Shown here: positions 10,278 through 22,084 of the stretch, in pieces | Position numbering within the stretch: position 1 is the first letter of the stretch | How the letters are laid out: each line of letters opens with the position of its first letter | From: Aplectana chamaeleonis | Lineage: Eukaryota; Nematoda; Chromadorea; Rhabditida; Cosmocercidae | DNA: 64,000 nucleotides | NCBI GenBank assembly: GCA_029168955.1 | Contig: JAPDOI010000274.1 | Location: forward strand, 124,001 to 188,000 | Reading direction: 5' to 3' | The notes under the pieces: generated by a model | What the model was told of the DNA's origin: nothing | What the model saw: the letters and a program-made list of their open reading frames with translations, nothing else | Database searches by the model: none | Position numbers and translations under genes: made by a program

Positions 10278-10853
10278 GACGAACAATTTGCCAATTGGAA
10301 GACGCTTATCGTGAGCATTCATAATTGCAAACGAGCTCACCAACGGCTTATACATTTTTGTTTGTGCGTTGAAGAGTGGCATGGACGGAAAAATTTGATA
10401 CACAAGGACTAACGCTATCGTACCTGCACCCGTGTGCGCCTGGCGCGACAACAATGGGATGACGGTTCACGCGGTGCGGATATGGACGATTAGATCGCAA
10501 ACACGGAGCAATCTATGACGGCATCTCCGAAACACTTGTTAAACGCTAGAAACATTTGATTAGAAAAAAATGATTCGATTCTGATAATACAAGAAATTTT
10601 TTTCGATATTATTCAACGAAAATATGCTTTTCGAGACTATCAGACGATCAAAAAAAGACATATTACTACCGATGATCAAAAAATACAGAGCGGCTTTACA
10701 GATTATAAGAAAAAGGAGAACTACAAAAGAAGAAATCTCCATGAAATTCTGTGTTACAATTACAAAGATCAGAGCAAGTAAGCGAGATAGGGCAAGAAAT
10801 GATAAGGAATGACTGTAATCATAAAAAACACTGGGATGAAGGACTTAGAACTT

Positions 10854-10970
10854 CGTGAGATTTAGTTTTATACAACGACTTGAGAGACATAGGTACAAGG
10901 TAAAAAAAAAAGCGTGAGATTTAGTTTTATACAACGACTTGAGAGACATAGGTACAAGGTAAAAAAAAAA
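10854..10970 (+). repeat. Tandem duplication, 59 bp period
   Basis: The unit beginning CGTGAGATTTAGTTTTATAC and ending in a poly-A run is present twice in a row with no visible difference. The flanks 10278-10850 and 10975-11310 contain nothing I recognise. Confidence 0.9.
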
Positions 10971-11309
10971 GAAGTCATGTGAGCAAATGTTAGTGAGTAT
11001 CTCATTTTTAGAGACTTTGAAAATCAAGCCTAGCAAAATAGTTGAATTCTGAAAATGGAAATGTTTCGAAAGACTGTGGCAGGTTGCTGAGCACTCCTCT
11101 ACCAGGGGGGCCGACAACGAAAACACACATCCATTTCGAATGGTCACAGGCATATTACGTGCCAAGTGTGAAGCGACATTGACTAAAAACGTTGCATGAT
11201 GAAGGGCCAGGACTGCGAAAATACCATCGTGTCGCAACAGAGACCTAATCCGAGAACAAAGAACTCTCATGGGGTTTCCATATTATATTGAGTCTGATGC
11301 ATAGACCAG

Positions 11310-11750
11310 GCTGGTGGCTGGCCCTGCGGTGTTGGCGGCAGGGTCAAGCGGGGTTGCGAAATTTCGAAATGGTGGGCGGAGGGGAGTCGCAAAAATTCTG
11401 ATCAGAAAATGAAGTTTAGGAGGGAGATGGCAAATATTCCGGGCCAAAAATGCAAACTTCGTGAAGATATCCCAAAAATTCTCGATATTTCTGGTCAATA
11501 AAGGGATGGATCGTAGCATTGCTCAGGTTTCAGACGCCTGAGCCCGACTACTGAACGAGTTTTCGGCGTCTGACAGTTTCAGTAATCAAATTTGAACTGC
11601 CCGAGAATCGCGCCTCGGGGAAATCGCAAAAATTTTGGATTTTGGAAAAAACTTTGATGGTTGAGGAGGGGTCGCTCTGATTTTTGAAAATTACGCAACG
11701 TCCTGCTTGACCCTGGTTGGCGGCATTACCGGCTAACAGGGTTTCGATCG
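11310..11750. repeat. Inverted-repeat element of about 440 bp
   Basis: The left arm GGTGTTGGCGGCAGGGTCAAGC...GTTGCG.AA and the complement of the right arm (GCCGCCAACCAGGGTCAAGC...GTTGCGTAA) match over about 70 bp. The interior contains a GTCGCAAAAATT motif. Diverged MITE; no coding capacity. Confidence 0.55.
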
Positions 11751-12298
11751 CTCGCGGCGATCTACCGCCGCAGCCTCGTCCATTCACCAGACTCAATTGA
11801 TTACTCGAACTCTATATATTGAAAGCGTCAGCGCTCACTATCCTCATCGCCATCCAACCAGTACTCACGATGAACACTACATTAATATGTTCTGGCAGGA
11901 GGTGTGACAGTGATCTGCGAGTCATATTGAGCGACCTTTAGCAGCGCCAATTTATTCTTCAAGCATCCTACTTTGGTGCTACTTCGGCTCATGAAAGCAT
12001 GCAATCTTCCTCCGCCATTCGAATCGGTCAATGCGGTAAAGCTGCAGGGAAATAACTCCGTTGTCTGCAGAGAGAAATTAGCAACTGATGTCATAAAGTC
12101 GACAATGAATACGGCTGTAATGCTTACACTACATACTTCATAGCTCACCGGTCCGCGCTGAGGCTCTAAATTTGTTTAGCATGCCTGTATTGCTACCTGC
12201 CCTATTGCGCCTCCGCTAATCAGAATCTCCACACTACCACATTGCCCACGTCTGACAAGGGAAGGATCATTACATGCCGTGGCCATTAGAGTGAGGAC

Positions 12299-12455
12299 CG
12301 AATATTCGAGTTCGAATAAATATTCGAATTTTTCGAACGAATTTTTATTCGAACATTTGAATATTCGAAAAGTGTGAATATTCGAACATTATTCGAATTC
12401 GACTATTCGCAGAGGTGAATATTCGAACGTTATTCGAATTCGAATACTCGAGATG
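12299..12455. repeat. AT-rich ATTCGAA palindrome cluster
   Basis: Many overlapping copies of AATATTCGAA/ATTCGAATTCGAA, each self-complementary. Resembles in composition the tandem array at 15715-15995. The following stretch 12456-14640 shows no gene; its only notable piece is 12628-12672, which repeats part of 15131-15185 in inverse. Confidence 0.75.
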
Positions 12456-14639
12456 GTTCAACAAAACTTACGAAAATTAGCTCTAATATATAAAGGAATC
12501 AACATACTTTTCAAGACTGAATTGTTCTACTTTTCCAAATGCAGGAGCTATTTTTTTGCCCACTCTGCGTCTGAGGAGGCTACTAGGGCGATTCTGACTG
12601 GGGAAGTCACATGGCAATCGCACTTGGCCACGCCCATTTTTTCATGCCGCCGCGCAATGATAACACCAACCCCGGGTTATACTCTGAGAAAATCGGTACC
12701 GCTGGTTTCGCGATAGCCCCGAGATTCTCGCTGGTATCGCGATGGGGTATCGGCAGTTGATTGGCGTCTCCGCGATCGTGGAAAAGTGGTGTGTGACGCA
12801 GTCGCCCCGCGATAGCCTTATGTCGGCTCCGCAGTCCGATAAAGAGGTAGCGTAGACAACACGGCTCCTCGGTGAAACAGCGTCGGCACCGCGATGAGTG
12901 TGCAGGCTTTCAGTATCCCGTCGGCTCCGCGTTCGACACACCTCCGAACTGGCACACATCAGTCATACTGCAGTATCGATCAAATTTCCAGCTAGACTCG
13001 CCGATATCTATTCCGGTGCTCTCCGAATTCGTTTTTTTATGTTATCCACATTTTGACCATAGCATACACTGCCAGTGTAGTAAAATTGGCTTTATACTGA
13101 ATTTCCATGTCAAGCGTTAGGTCTTTTTTATGTTGCGACATTAACTAATATAATCTTGAACGCCTGTTTGTGCTCATGTGTCTCCGCGTATCACGCTTTT
13201 TGTATTCTTCGAGATTTCGGTTTCAAAACTGCAGCAACCACGATCTAAGAAACAATGCCGTGTGTTACATTTCCTGAATTTTTGGGTGTTTTTCGCAGTC
13301 CACCTGAATTTCGGCATTCATCCCTTAGGTAGAGGGACGAGTAGACATGGTCATTTGACACTCATTCTTAAATAAACGAAAGAATATTGCATTTTCAAAA
13401 AACAACTGCTCCCGAAAAATTGAAAATTTCAATGGAAACTGTCAGAAAGTTTCAGATGAACGAATCTTTAAAATATCGCCGTTTTGAAAGTTATGAAGGA
13501 GGGAGTGTAATTCAATTATCTCTTTTTGAATTGCCCGATTGAATGAAAACTCCAAATTAAAACTTCAAAACTTCCGAATGAGTGAACTAATCTGAAAACC
13601 TTACTCTATCCGTTTGGTATTTATATTCGGAATAGCACTCAGCCGATTCGATTCGATTTTTCAAATATTTCATAGATATTTCTGTTTCTAAATGAATCCT
13701 TAAGGATTCAGCGGATTTTTGGATTTCATAAATCAATCGAATTCTAGAGAGATCCAAGAATTTTAGTTCCCAGGTGAATAGAATATTGGAGTACTCGCGT
13801 ATAAAACGATTAATGTGATTATTGTTCGATAAATTATCCGACCCCAATTCTAATACGCTGTTTTTTGACGATTTCTCACAAAAAATCGCTTCATCCGAGT
13901 TACAGACTTTGTTTTCATTTTTTGTTGTTTCGAAAGCCGTGCTTTTTTGAACGGTCGACTTGTCGAATTACTCGAAAACCACACTTTCTTACGTTCTCGG
14001 TCTTCGCTGGGGAATATCACCTAAAAGGGCTTTTGATGCTGATTTCAGATATCTCTTTATATCAAAGAATGGTCTATTTTGAACAGAGTGTTGAAAAGAA
14101 GCATAAAAACTTCTTTTTGTGCTCAAAACGCAAATGATATCAGCGGTATTGCACTTCATCCTGGCATCGCACCCGTAAATGGCGAACACTTCTCTAAATG
14201 CTGAGTCGTCTTGGAACAAAACGATTCAAAAACTGGAACTTTGACAGAGCAGCAAAAACCATCACTGTGAAAATCTGTAGTCATATGCACAGCGTTAACG
14301 GTTCTCGTAAGATTCTGTCTAATTTTTAACGCAGCTGTCAAGAAGACTACATAAACTGAATTATTGCCCGATTAAAATGGGTGAGGACTTCTGCATTCAA
14401 GTATCAAAGCTAGGTGTTCGCAATTTGCGTTTGATAAGCATGAAATTTTATTTGGATTACGTATGGGTTTGAAAAGCTAAAATACCAAATCGTTCGAGTA
14501 CTATTCCTACGCAAAGGATCCCGAAGAAAACGTAAGATGGGTGACAGGCAAATGCTGGAAAGCTGTATCATCAGCTGTATCGGTGTTTTGCTTAACAAAC
14601 AACTATTCCCCAGGATGGGGAGGGCAATTATATTTGGCT

Positions 14640-14860
14640 CACCTCGAAGGCTTCGCAGCGAGGTCGCGTAGGTGTCTTGAAAAACACCTACGCGGTGTCA
14701 ACGCTCAGCCGACGCGGCAATCGGCTCTTCAACGAGCTGCGATTGCGGAGCCTACTTCGCTATTTGCGTGCAGGCAGGGCAATTTGTAATGAAGGCACCG
14801 CAATGACCCCATGTAGGTGCCTATAGGGCACCTACACGGCCGCATTGCGGTGCCGTCACC
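14640..14860. repeat. Cluster of GC-rich hairpins
   Basis: Contains the hairpins GCGTAGGTGT...ACACCTACGC (about 14671-14698) and GTAGGTGCC...GGCACCTAC (about 14813-14836). The latter is enclosed by a second stem, GGCACCGCAATG...CATTGCGGTGCC. Non-coding; probably nested remains of fold-back repeats. Confidence 0.6.
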
Positions 14861-14892
14861 ACAGATTTTCTCAGAGTACTTCTATTCCACCA

Positions 14893-15190
14893 TCGTTGCG
14901 GCGCGGAAAAATAGGGGTGGCCAAGTGGCCGTGATAGCAACTGGGGGTGCTAAACACAGATTTGATATCCGTTTCCGGTGTTACGGAAGGTTGTGGCACA
15001 GTGCCGTGGTTTGTCGGATTACGTGCAGATTACGCCATGTTATCTCGGCAGTCGGGGCCACTTGGCCATTGCATATGGCCACGCCCATTTAACCGCGCCG
15101 CAACGATTTCGGAAGGGGAGGAAACACCGGATTGGTGTTATGATTGCGCGGCGGCACGGAAAAATGGGTGTGTCCTAGTGAAATGGCAAT
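14893..15190. repeat. Inverted repeat with GTTGCGGCGCGG ends
   Basis: CGTTGCGGCGCGG..AAAT.GG.GTGGCC and GGCCAAGTGGCC recur in inverse at 15040-15105. Part of the right side (GCCGCCGCGCAATCATAACACC in inverse) is also found at 12628-12672, so this is a dispersed repeat family. 15190-15710 shows nothing recognisable. Confidence 0.6.
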
Positions 15191-15714
15191 TGGTACCCCC
15201 CCCTCTTCTGGTGATAGCACCGACTTGGCTAAAACTCCGCCAAGAGGCCTTTTTGAGCTGTGTATAGAAAATCTTTCATCCTTTTCGCGATTTTTGAAGG
15301 ATTAGTGAGGATTAAGGGTAGGTTCTTTGCCATTCGGCTACTATAACCCATTTTAATCTTTTGGAAAGCGGACAACGGGTTTGTGATAAGCATACCAAAG
15401 AACCTTTTAGGCGAATTTTCAGTCATTTCTAAGATTTTGACGACATAATAACCCTATCCTTACAGTAATCTTTCGAAGCACCGAAAGTGGACCTCTTATT
15501 CGTGTTCAGCATCTCGATTAGCCCCTTCAGGTTAGGCTAAAGTTGATTTTGTAGCCTTTTTGGAGTTGAAGCCCATGCAGACTTAGGTTGAGTCGTGCCT
15601 TATTAATTTCATTTGTTAGCGGTAATGAAGCTTCAGAAGAAGAAAAAAACTTTTTATTGCCGCTCATTACATAGTTGCGTGATATTGCTATGAATGCGTA
15701 GATTATTCGTCATT

Positions 15715-15995
15715 CGAATATTTGAATTTCGAATATTCGTTCGTTCGAAATAAAAAATGAACGAATTTATTCGAAATTCGTTCGTTCGCAATAAAAAACG
15801 AACGAATTTATTCGAAATTCGTTCGTTCGAAATAAAAAAATGAACGAATTTATTCGAAATTCGTTCGTTCGAAATAAAAAATGAACGAATTTATTCGAAA
15901 TTCGTTCGTTCGAAATAAAAAATGAACGAATTTATTCGAAATTCGTCCGTTCGAAATGAAAAATGAACGAATTTATTCAAAATTCGTTCGTTCGG
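15715..15995. repeat. Tandem array of a palindromic 41 bp unit
   Basis: About six and a half copies of a 41-42 bp unit containing TTCGTTCGTTCGAAATAAAA and its near inverse TGAACGAATTTATTCGAA. Each unit can form a hairpin. Copies differ by single substitutions (for example GTCCGTTCG in the last full unit). Confidence 0.85.
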
Positions 15996-16299
15996 TCCTT
16001 TTTCAAAAAGTCCTCATTCTAGTGGCCATTCTAAATAAAATATGCATTACTAGGACCAATTTGCGACGTAGAATTCGAATTTTTACTCTGCAGCTGCGAA
16101 TCGTTTCTCTGAAAGGTGTTTTTAGCGCTTCACTCGTAGACGCATCATAATGCGTAATCCATGAGTCTTTGTCGCATCCTGAGATACACTGATGTGACTT
16201 CTACACCAGGAATCACCTCATAGTGTGTTATAGCGCCGAAATATGTTGCTACGATGAACGGGGCTGCGCGCTGTCATATACGAAGTCGGTGCCCCTGTA

Positions 16300-16376
16300 G
16301 CCGTGATCGGTTGGCGCAGTGGAAGCGGGTGCTGCACTAAAAAAAGAGGTCACAGGTTCGAATCCATGCTGCACGC
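16300..16376 (+). other. tRNA-like sequence (pol III A and B boxes), probably a relic
   Basis: The A-box-like TGGCGCAGTGG at 16312-16322 and B-box GGTTCGAATCC at 16355-16365 are correctly spaced for a tRNA. However the T-stem beyond GG/CC, the anticodon stem (run of seven A) and the acceptor stem do not pair, so this looks like a tRNA pseudogene or the head of a tRNA-derived SINE. Confidence 0.4.
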
Positions 16377-17200
16377 AAAACTTTTGCACACTCGTAAAAT
16401 ACTCGTTCCCATCACTGAAAGTGTAGACGATTAACAGTGAGAGAGCGTAGGAGAGCTTTTTTTATGAGTATGAAGCGTTTCAGTCAAGAATGTTTTATCC
16501 CCGCGGCTGGTGTTTTACTGTGAAAATAATTAGACTTGCAACAAATTTATAGCTACGAGCACATGTGGTTATTGTGAACAAAATGTTCAAAACAAAGGAC
16601 TTTCTCACAATGAGAACAACGAATGAAGTGAACTTTCGAACAACCATCAAAATCACACAGGCCTACCAATTGAGGAGGGAAACAGTACTGAAAGGGAGTT
16701 TCAAACTGTCCTGGATGGTTTTCATGATACCCTGCCGCATACCATGAGTAAGCAAGGCGTTCTCAATAGCAGTATGGTCTTCGAACGAACTCCATGAACT
16801 CCAACTCCTTCTCCATCGTGACATCCGCTTCTCCAATTAGCAATGATAGGCTAGCTGAACGGTTGTGGGCAGAACATTACAAGAGAAGTCGCTCGAGGAG
16901 TCAGGTTAGAGTGAGAGCGGGCGGACAATAATCAATATTGATTGGGAGATCACGGCCTTCAAAAAATTTGGCTGATCTGACGCGAATGCCACAAACCCAT
17001 AATTTCTCAAAAAAGCTCTTTTTTTGAGAACTACTGTAGGTTGTAGTAGCCAAAATACCATATTGCAACCGTAACATACAATAATCAACATGAGTATCAA
17101 AAAAGAACGTCATATTCGTTTTCAGCGCGCCAAATAACCCACCTATACGACGTTTGGGCAAAAAAAAATTTCACCTTCGTAGCCTCACGCATGTGGTAAC

Positions 17201-17395
17201 TTAGCTCCTCAAACACTCCACCGATGGGCAAGGGGACCGAGGGGCAAGGGGACAACCACGAGCCCGCAACATCCCGTAGAGGCCCGCAAGTCCACCGCAG
17301 GTGGACGGGCGGGCCTCTACGGGATGTTGCGGGCTCGTGGTTGTCCCCTTGCCCCTCGGTCCCCTTGCCCATCGGTGGAGTGTTTGAGGAGCTAA
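17201..17395. repeat. Near-perfect 195 bp palindrome
   Basis: TTAGCTCCTCAAACACTCCA at the left end and its complement at 17376-17395 enclose arms of about 92 bp that are almost identical, with CCGCAGGTGGACG near the centre. Much better preserved than the arms outside it, so it is a younger insertion or has been homogenised. Confidence 0.9.
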
Positions 17396-17818
17396 ACTCA
17401 ATCCACTCTTGGGGGTCCGAAGGTCGAAAAAAAATTTTGGCTCTGAATCTGTCCAGGGGGTTATTTGGGGTGCTGATCACGAATATGAGATCCGTTTTGG
17501 GTTTCCGGAAGATTTCTGTAGGTTACGGCAGGTACAATGCCATCTTTCCATGGAAATCAATATAAAAATGCTCATAACTCCGTTCAGAGGAACGATTCGC
17601 AGCTACAGAGTAAAAATCCGAATTCTACGTCGAAAATTGATCCTAGACACGCATACTTCATCTAAAATGGCCACGGCGTGTAATGATCCTTCTCTTGTGA
17701 GCCAAAGGGACTTGTTGAGCCCGCGCGGTCGTCGCGATTTCTCCCCTCCCTCCCTAATTGAATCAAGTCGCCTTAGTCGCCAACCGACACTCTTGCTCTC
17801 CGTAGGAGAAGAAATGAT

Positions 17819-18200
17819 TTATTCTTAATTTTCAAAATATTGAATGGTCTCGTGGGTCTTAAACTATCTGAGTTCTTCACCTTGAGACGTTCTAATACTA
17901 GAGGTCAGGGGTTCAAACTCAGCTTCTCTCAGCCTCGAACTCGCTTAAGGCGTAATTTTTTCACAATTCGTGGGGGATTGGAATATCTGCGCTTCAGTAA
18001 AAGGCTCTCGGTGCCTAGTTCTTTCAGTATTTTTAAAAGACAGGTTGACCAGTATTTGCATCAGGAACCGTTTATTGGCTCTAGTAGGGCCTAGTTTTCT
18101 TATTGTTTGCTGTTGGTTATGTTTTAATGTTTTTCCATTCGCTTTTTTTTTGTTTTGTTATTCACATGTGCTGACGCGCATGTAATAAATGTAAAAAACA
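17819..18200 (+). pseudogene. D1: CR1-like RT C-terminal remnant
   Basis: An open frame to 18094 reads LIFKILNGLVGLKLSEFFTLRR...RTRLRRNFFTIR, then, after damage in the conserved VWNSLP region, SFSIFKRQVDQYL. This is the usual end of CR1/L2-like RT proteins (LFKILNG...F.......TR......F..R....WN.LP......S...FK..L). It is followed by a T-rich 3' UTR and a TGTAATAAATGTAAAAAA end. 18200-18540 shows nothing recognisable. Confidence 0.6.
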
Positions 18201-18542
18201 TGATGAACACTGCGCCGGCAACTCCCTTGGTTCTCGCCGAAGTCTCCAGCCGCGTGTAGTCGGGGCCTGTGAGCTAAGCTACATTCTCAGCCGGCTGTTC
18301 TGCGTCAGCAGGTCAATCGTTACAACATCCATGCCATAATCCCTCGAAATCAACATTAGTGCTCACTGTTAAACGGTGAGATAGGATGATTATTGAGCGA
18401 CAATAAATTTACGATTTCAAAAGCAGTAGTTTAAAATAGTGAAGATGTATAAAAGCTGAGAGAGGGCAAAAACCTCAAACAAACTACACATTCGCACAGA
18501 AAAAAAAGGGTTAGGAGTCCCGTATTATCTAGAGATCAAATA

Positions 18543-21500
18543 TTATCCCACAATTTCCATGCCCATGTTGTCAGTGAGAATCATATAGAGTCGATGAGCC
18601 ATTACCGGACCAAGACGACGTCCGTTTTCTGATTGTACTTCAGCCAATTCGCGAACAGCAATTGTATAACCCATCTAAATTCATACGGCATACAAAAAAG
18701 GAAAGTCCGTCGCACAATGCGATTTCGGGGCTTCACGCCAACTCTAACCTCATCACTTGAACATGACTGCAAAATAACAATGCTTAAACAAAAAAAGATC
18801 GCCCCCTACTGATGAAATTCACAATGCAAAGCCCTCCAAGGACGCCCGAAATCTCATTAAACACAACGTCTTTTTCTTCTTTTGTCTTTTGGCCAAATAA
18901 ATCGCATCGTTCATAAACAGCGTATTGTTCCAGAAAGTCTGATGCACATATTTTAAACAGTTGTATGCGAACTAACAAGTAGAACCCTCAACCGCCCCAA
19001 TCAGCTGACATTGTACACACCTTTGTTTTTTTTGAAAATTTGTAATCTCAAAAATTGCGACAAAACTTCTTTAGAAGGACCTAAAATCTTTTTGACAATT
19101 TTCAATAGGCTGTGGTCACAAAGGAGGGGGGGGGGGCATAGCCCCGCCGAGGTCCTGGACAATGGCCTACTTGATCCTACTCAGGAACCGCCGGTGTGCT
19201 TTTTCCGGATTCCACTATATTATTACCTTTTGATGGTGCCTTAGGCCCCCGTCATAGTCGGTGGATCTACTGAGTCCCACCGGGTCGATACGCATCGAAT
19301 TCGTGGAAGACGGGTGCAAAAAAATCAACCAGCTGAGTCCCACTGCGACCGTCTGATGCCCACCGCGATCCCCCCGGTCGATACTGATGGTTCTCATGCG
19401 TACAAGGGCGGGGCCAATGCACCGACTGAGTCCCACCGAAATCGTCCTCACCCCACCCGGTCGATATAGGAGTTTCTCACGTGATTTGGGTGCATTTTTT
19501 CGGCCGACTGCGACCTGCCGAGTCCCGCCGCATCTCGACTCTCGTCGTCTGCGCTCTGCCCCACCTGCTGCTGATACGGAAATCAGATTCAGACATGTTG
19601 AAAACAAGAAAAATCAGCCACCAAACACGTTCCGATTCACAGCTGAAGTGATAATCGTCACTATCAATTGCGTGTTTCGCAGAGGAGTTGGTTGGCGCTG
19701 GGGGCAACCGGACTCAGTGGGACTCAGCAGGTTTTTCCACCCCGGACTCATTCGGACTCAGTCGGACTCAGCAGGTTTTTCGACGAAGTCTGACCGGGGC
19801 CTTAGAACCCTGAAAAACTAAACTGGAAAAATGTTTGACTCACCTCAGAAAATCGTCTGCTTGCCGTAAATGGATTTGGATAAGCCGAAATAATTGCGCG
19901 TCTGATACCATCTTGCATTCGACAAATGACAGCTAGCATCTTGTCCCACCAGTCTCGAATTAACTCGTCCGGGACTGCATCCTTTATACCCTAAATAGGG
20001 CAAATACAGGGAGGCTTCAGAGTATTTATGCGTGCGAAAACACTGCTATATGAGAAGTATACATCATCTAGAAAGCTTTTCTGAAGTAGTAGAGAAGAAA
20101 AATCTCTCATTGCGACCCCCAAATGAGCCCACTTCTGTGTCTGTCTTTGGCTTCACAAAATGCTTGCAGATGCGAAATCACGGAATTGGCGGTGCACCCA
20201 CGCTCAAAAAGTTCCAGTTTCGTTGAGTTCCCGCGTATCAACGCTCAAACTTGTCCTTGAGTCCTTGGTTTGTCCTCCATCATTCTCACACGGAAATGTC
20301 GAATGGGTTCAGTTGCGTGAGCTCGGGAGGCAATGATTCTAGCCGAGAAATATGAAGAGGTTCGGCCGTAGTGGTCCAAGCAGTATAATCCGGCTCTCTT
20401 ATATAAAAGTCATACTGGGGTTTCCCCGCTGGAGAATGGCAGCTCAGATAGAACCTTATTCTGGTGCATTTGAGTGCTGGTTTCCGTGATATGGTTGAAT
20501 TGATTGGGAAGAGTCAAAGCAGAAGACTAAAATTCTTCCCAAACAAAAAAGCTTCCGGAAACAAACACCTTCGTAGCTATTTCTCGCTTCCGGGAATTGT
20601 TATGCACCTATATAACTGATCAATTGACAATTGTTGTGGTATATTCCGAATGGAGAACCTAATCCGATAACAACACGTCCGAGATGAGGCGCACCTTCAG
20701 AGTCTGGTCTTGTTTTTAAAAAGTCTGATAATGGACATGTGACTTTGAGACTCTAGGAGGGAATTATAATAAAAATAAGAGAAAAAATGCAGCGGTGTTA
20801 AGGCAGAGGCTAATACGCTATATGTAAGAAAAGAGGAGAAGCACGTTCCAGCACTTGAAAGCCACCCTGAATATGTTGCCAGTACGTGTCAGAGCAAACG
20901 AGCAAAAAAAATGAATACGCGGATATTTACAAACAGTTTGGAGAAGAAGCGAATATTGGACAGCAACCTCACAAGAAACAATATAAGAAGCATACTACCT
21001 TCTCTACATCGACAACAAGTCGATCATGGCTCGCCAGTCGACGTTCCATATTGGCCAACGCACGAGTAACTTGAACGAGGTAAGTAGCGAATTCTCGCGC
21101 ATCGCGCACGTAGTGCACCTGGGTTCGATAAGAATCGAAAAGACCGATCGACAAATCGAACACCTGAAATGTTTCCGCATTGTAAAACGAGGGCCTGGAA
21201 ATGCTTTCATGTATATTTTTTGCGCTAGCGCCTTTAAGCAGATCAAAATTCACCGACAATCCGTTTTAATGGCCTCATCACGACTCGTTCGTTATTATTT
21301 TGCATTCAAATAACCCATTGGACTGACTACTTGTCCAGTAAACCGAAACAATGAAAACAGTTGACGGCGAGATCAAGATAACTAATTTTTGGTGACCTGC
21401 GTTCTACTTTAAATACGCAGCACAACCGACCGCGTGCACGCACAAACAACTTCGCTCGGCTTAAAGTTATTCGAGGAAGGCCGTAAATTCAAGATGTACT

Positions 21501-21960
21501 TAAAAAATCACCGGCCGAGAATCCTTTCCAAACACAATCACCACCATAGTGGAATTCGGAACCGCGTAGGACAATTTCTGTGTGGCGACAAAGTCCTCAA
21601 GACTGTTGCTAGTTACGAGTTCTTTAAAGAAGTCGGTCGATAATACGACAGCAAACACGTGTTGAAGAGCCTGAAGAACATTAAACAGACTCTAATAGCA
21701 TAGATGCCACAAACAGCTATCTTACTCATTCAAACTCACATCGTATTCGCGTTTTTCCAGAGAGCCATCCACATCTACTGCTTCAATGCACTTGCGATAC
21801 CAAATGATCTGCATATCTGGACGCTCCTCATCACAGACCAATTGCTTCTCAATGTTTCGTTCAGCAAAGAGCATGCGTGAGTGAACCTCAGTCTCCGCTG
21901 ACAAGTTAAAGGATTTCACGAACTTCTTTTTGGAGACAGACACTCTTTGTTCAATTTCGG
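18543..21960 (-). CDS. EME1-like endonuclease subunit, C-terminal five exons
   Basis: Minus-strand exons 21960-21740, 21670-21512, 21163-20999, 19990-19844 and 18674-18543 (TAA stop at 18545-18543). Phases agree throughout; acceptors are mostly TTCTTCAG/ACATTTCAG/ATTTAG type. The peptide runs EIEQRVSVSKKKF..., DMQIIWYRKCIEA, FAVVLSTDFFKELV, TMVVIVFGKDSRP, then YRTQVHYVRDAREFATYL, LIRDWWDKMLAVICRM, IISAYPNP and ENGRRLGPVMAHRLYMILT. These correspond to the ERCC4-fold and helix-hairpin-helix parts of EME1, the non-catalytic partner of MUS81 in cleavage of branched DNA. The ERKxxxD catalytic motif of MUS81/XPF is absent, which favours EME1. The acceptor at 21961 (CTGTGAG) is weak, so that boundary is less sure. 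Confidence 0.7.
19236..19805. repeat. Inverted-repeat element in an EME1-like intron
   Basis: Ends CCTTAGGCCCCCGTCA at the left and CTGACCGGGGCCTTAG at the right are inverse copies with few changes. Inside, GACTCAGT/GAGTCCCACC motifs recur many times near both ends. About 570 bp, non-coding, in the intron 18675-19843. Confidence 0.7.
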
Positions 21961-22084
21961 CTCACAGAGGTTGCTAGAGTGGACTAAACAACGGCCTCAC
22001 GTTTCGACAACTATAGTGAAAACGGGTAAGAATGGTAGTAAACGAATTTAGGCGCAAGACTATCAAAGGCATCAGGAAGGATCA

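Larger units (their letters stand above)
16010..17700. mobile_element. Large diverged fold-back element
   Basis: The outer arm 16015-16105 (GTGGCCATT...GACGTAGAATTCGAATTTTTACTCTGCAGCTGCGAATCG region) is repeated in inverse at 17580-17690 at roughly 80-85 percent by eye. Inner arms 17040-17195 and 17400-17560 are also inverse copies (CATATTCG, CCAAATAACC), and the centre is a near-perfect palindrome. The left side carries about 900 bp more than the right, so it has probably taken an insertion (16130-17030), including a tRNA-like piece. The outermost motif GTGTAATGATCCTTC also occurs in inverse near 12262-12296. Confidence 0.6.

Noticed and set aside
11882..12190. Possible two-exon small minus-strand gene (G|GTGAGC donor at about 12147, CTCTCTGCAG acceptor at about 12061).
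   Set aside because: Splice signals are good, but the joined peptide is only about 40 residues, has no recognisable family and overlaps dispersed repeat sequence.
17097..17565. Long open frames on both strands across 17097-17565.
   Set aside because: They are products of the GC-rich palindrome; both strands give mirror-image peptides.
18784..18978. 64-codon minus-strand frame (QLFKICASDFLEQYAVYERCD...) that could be another EME1-like exon.
   Set aside because: The flanking EME1-like exons already join in phase and in domain order without it, and it has no good splice sites at its ends.
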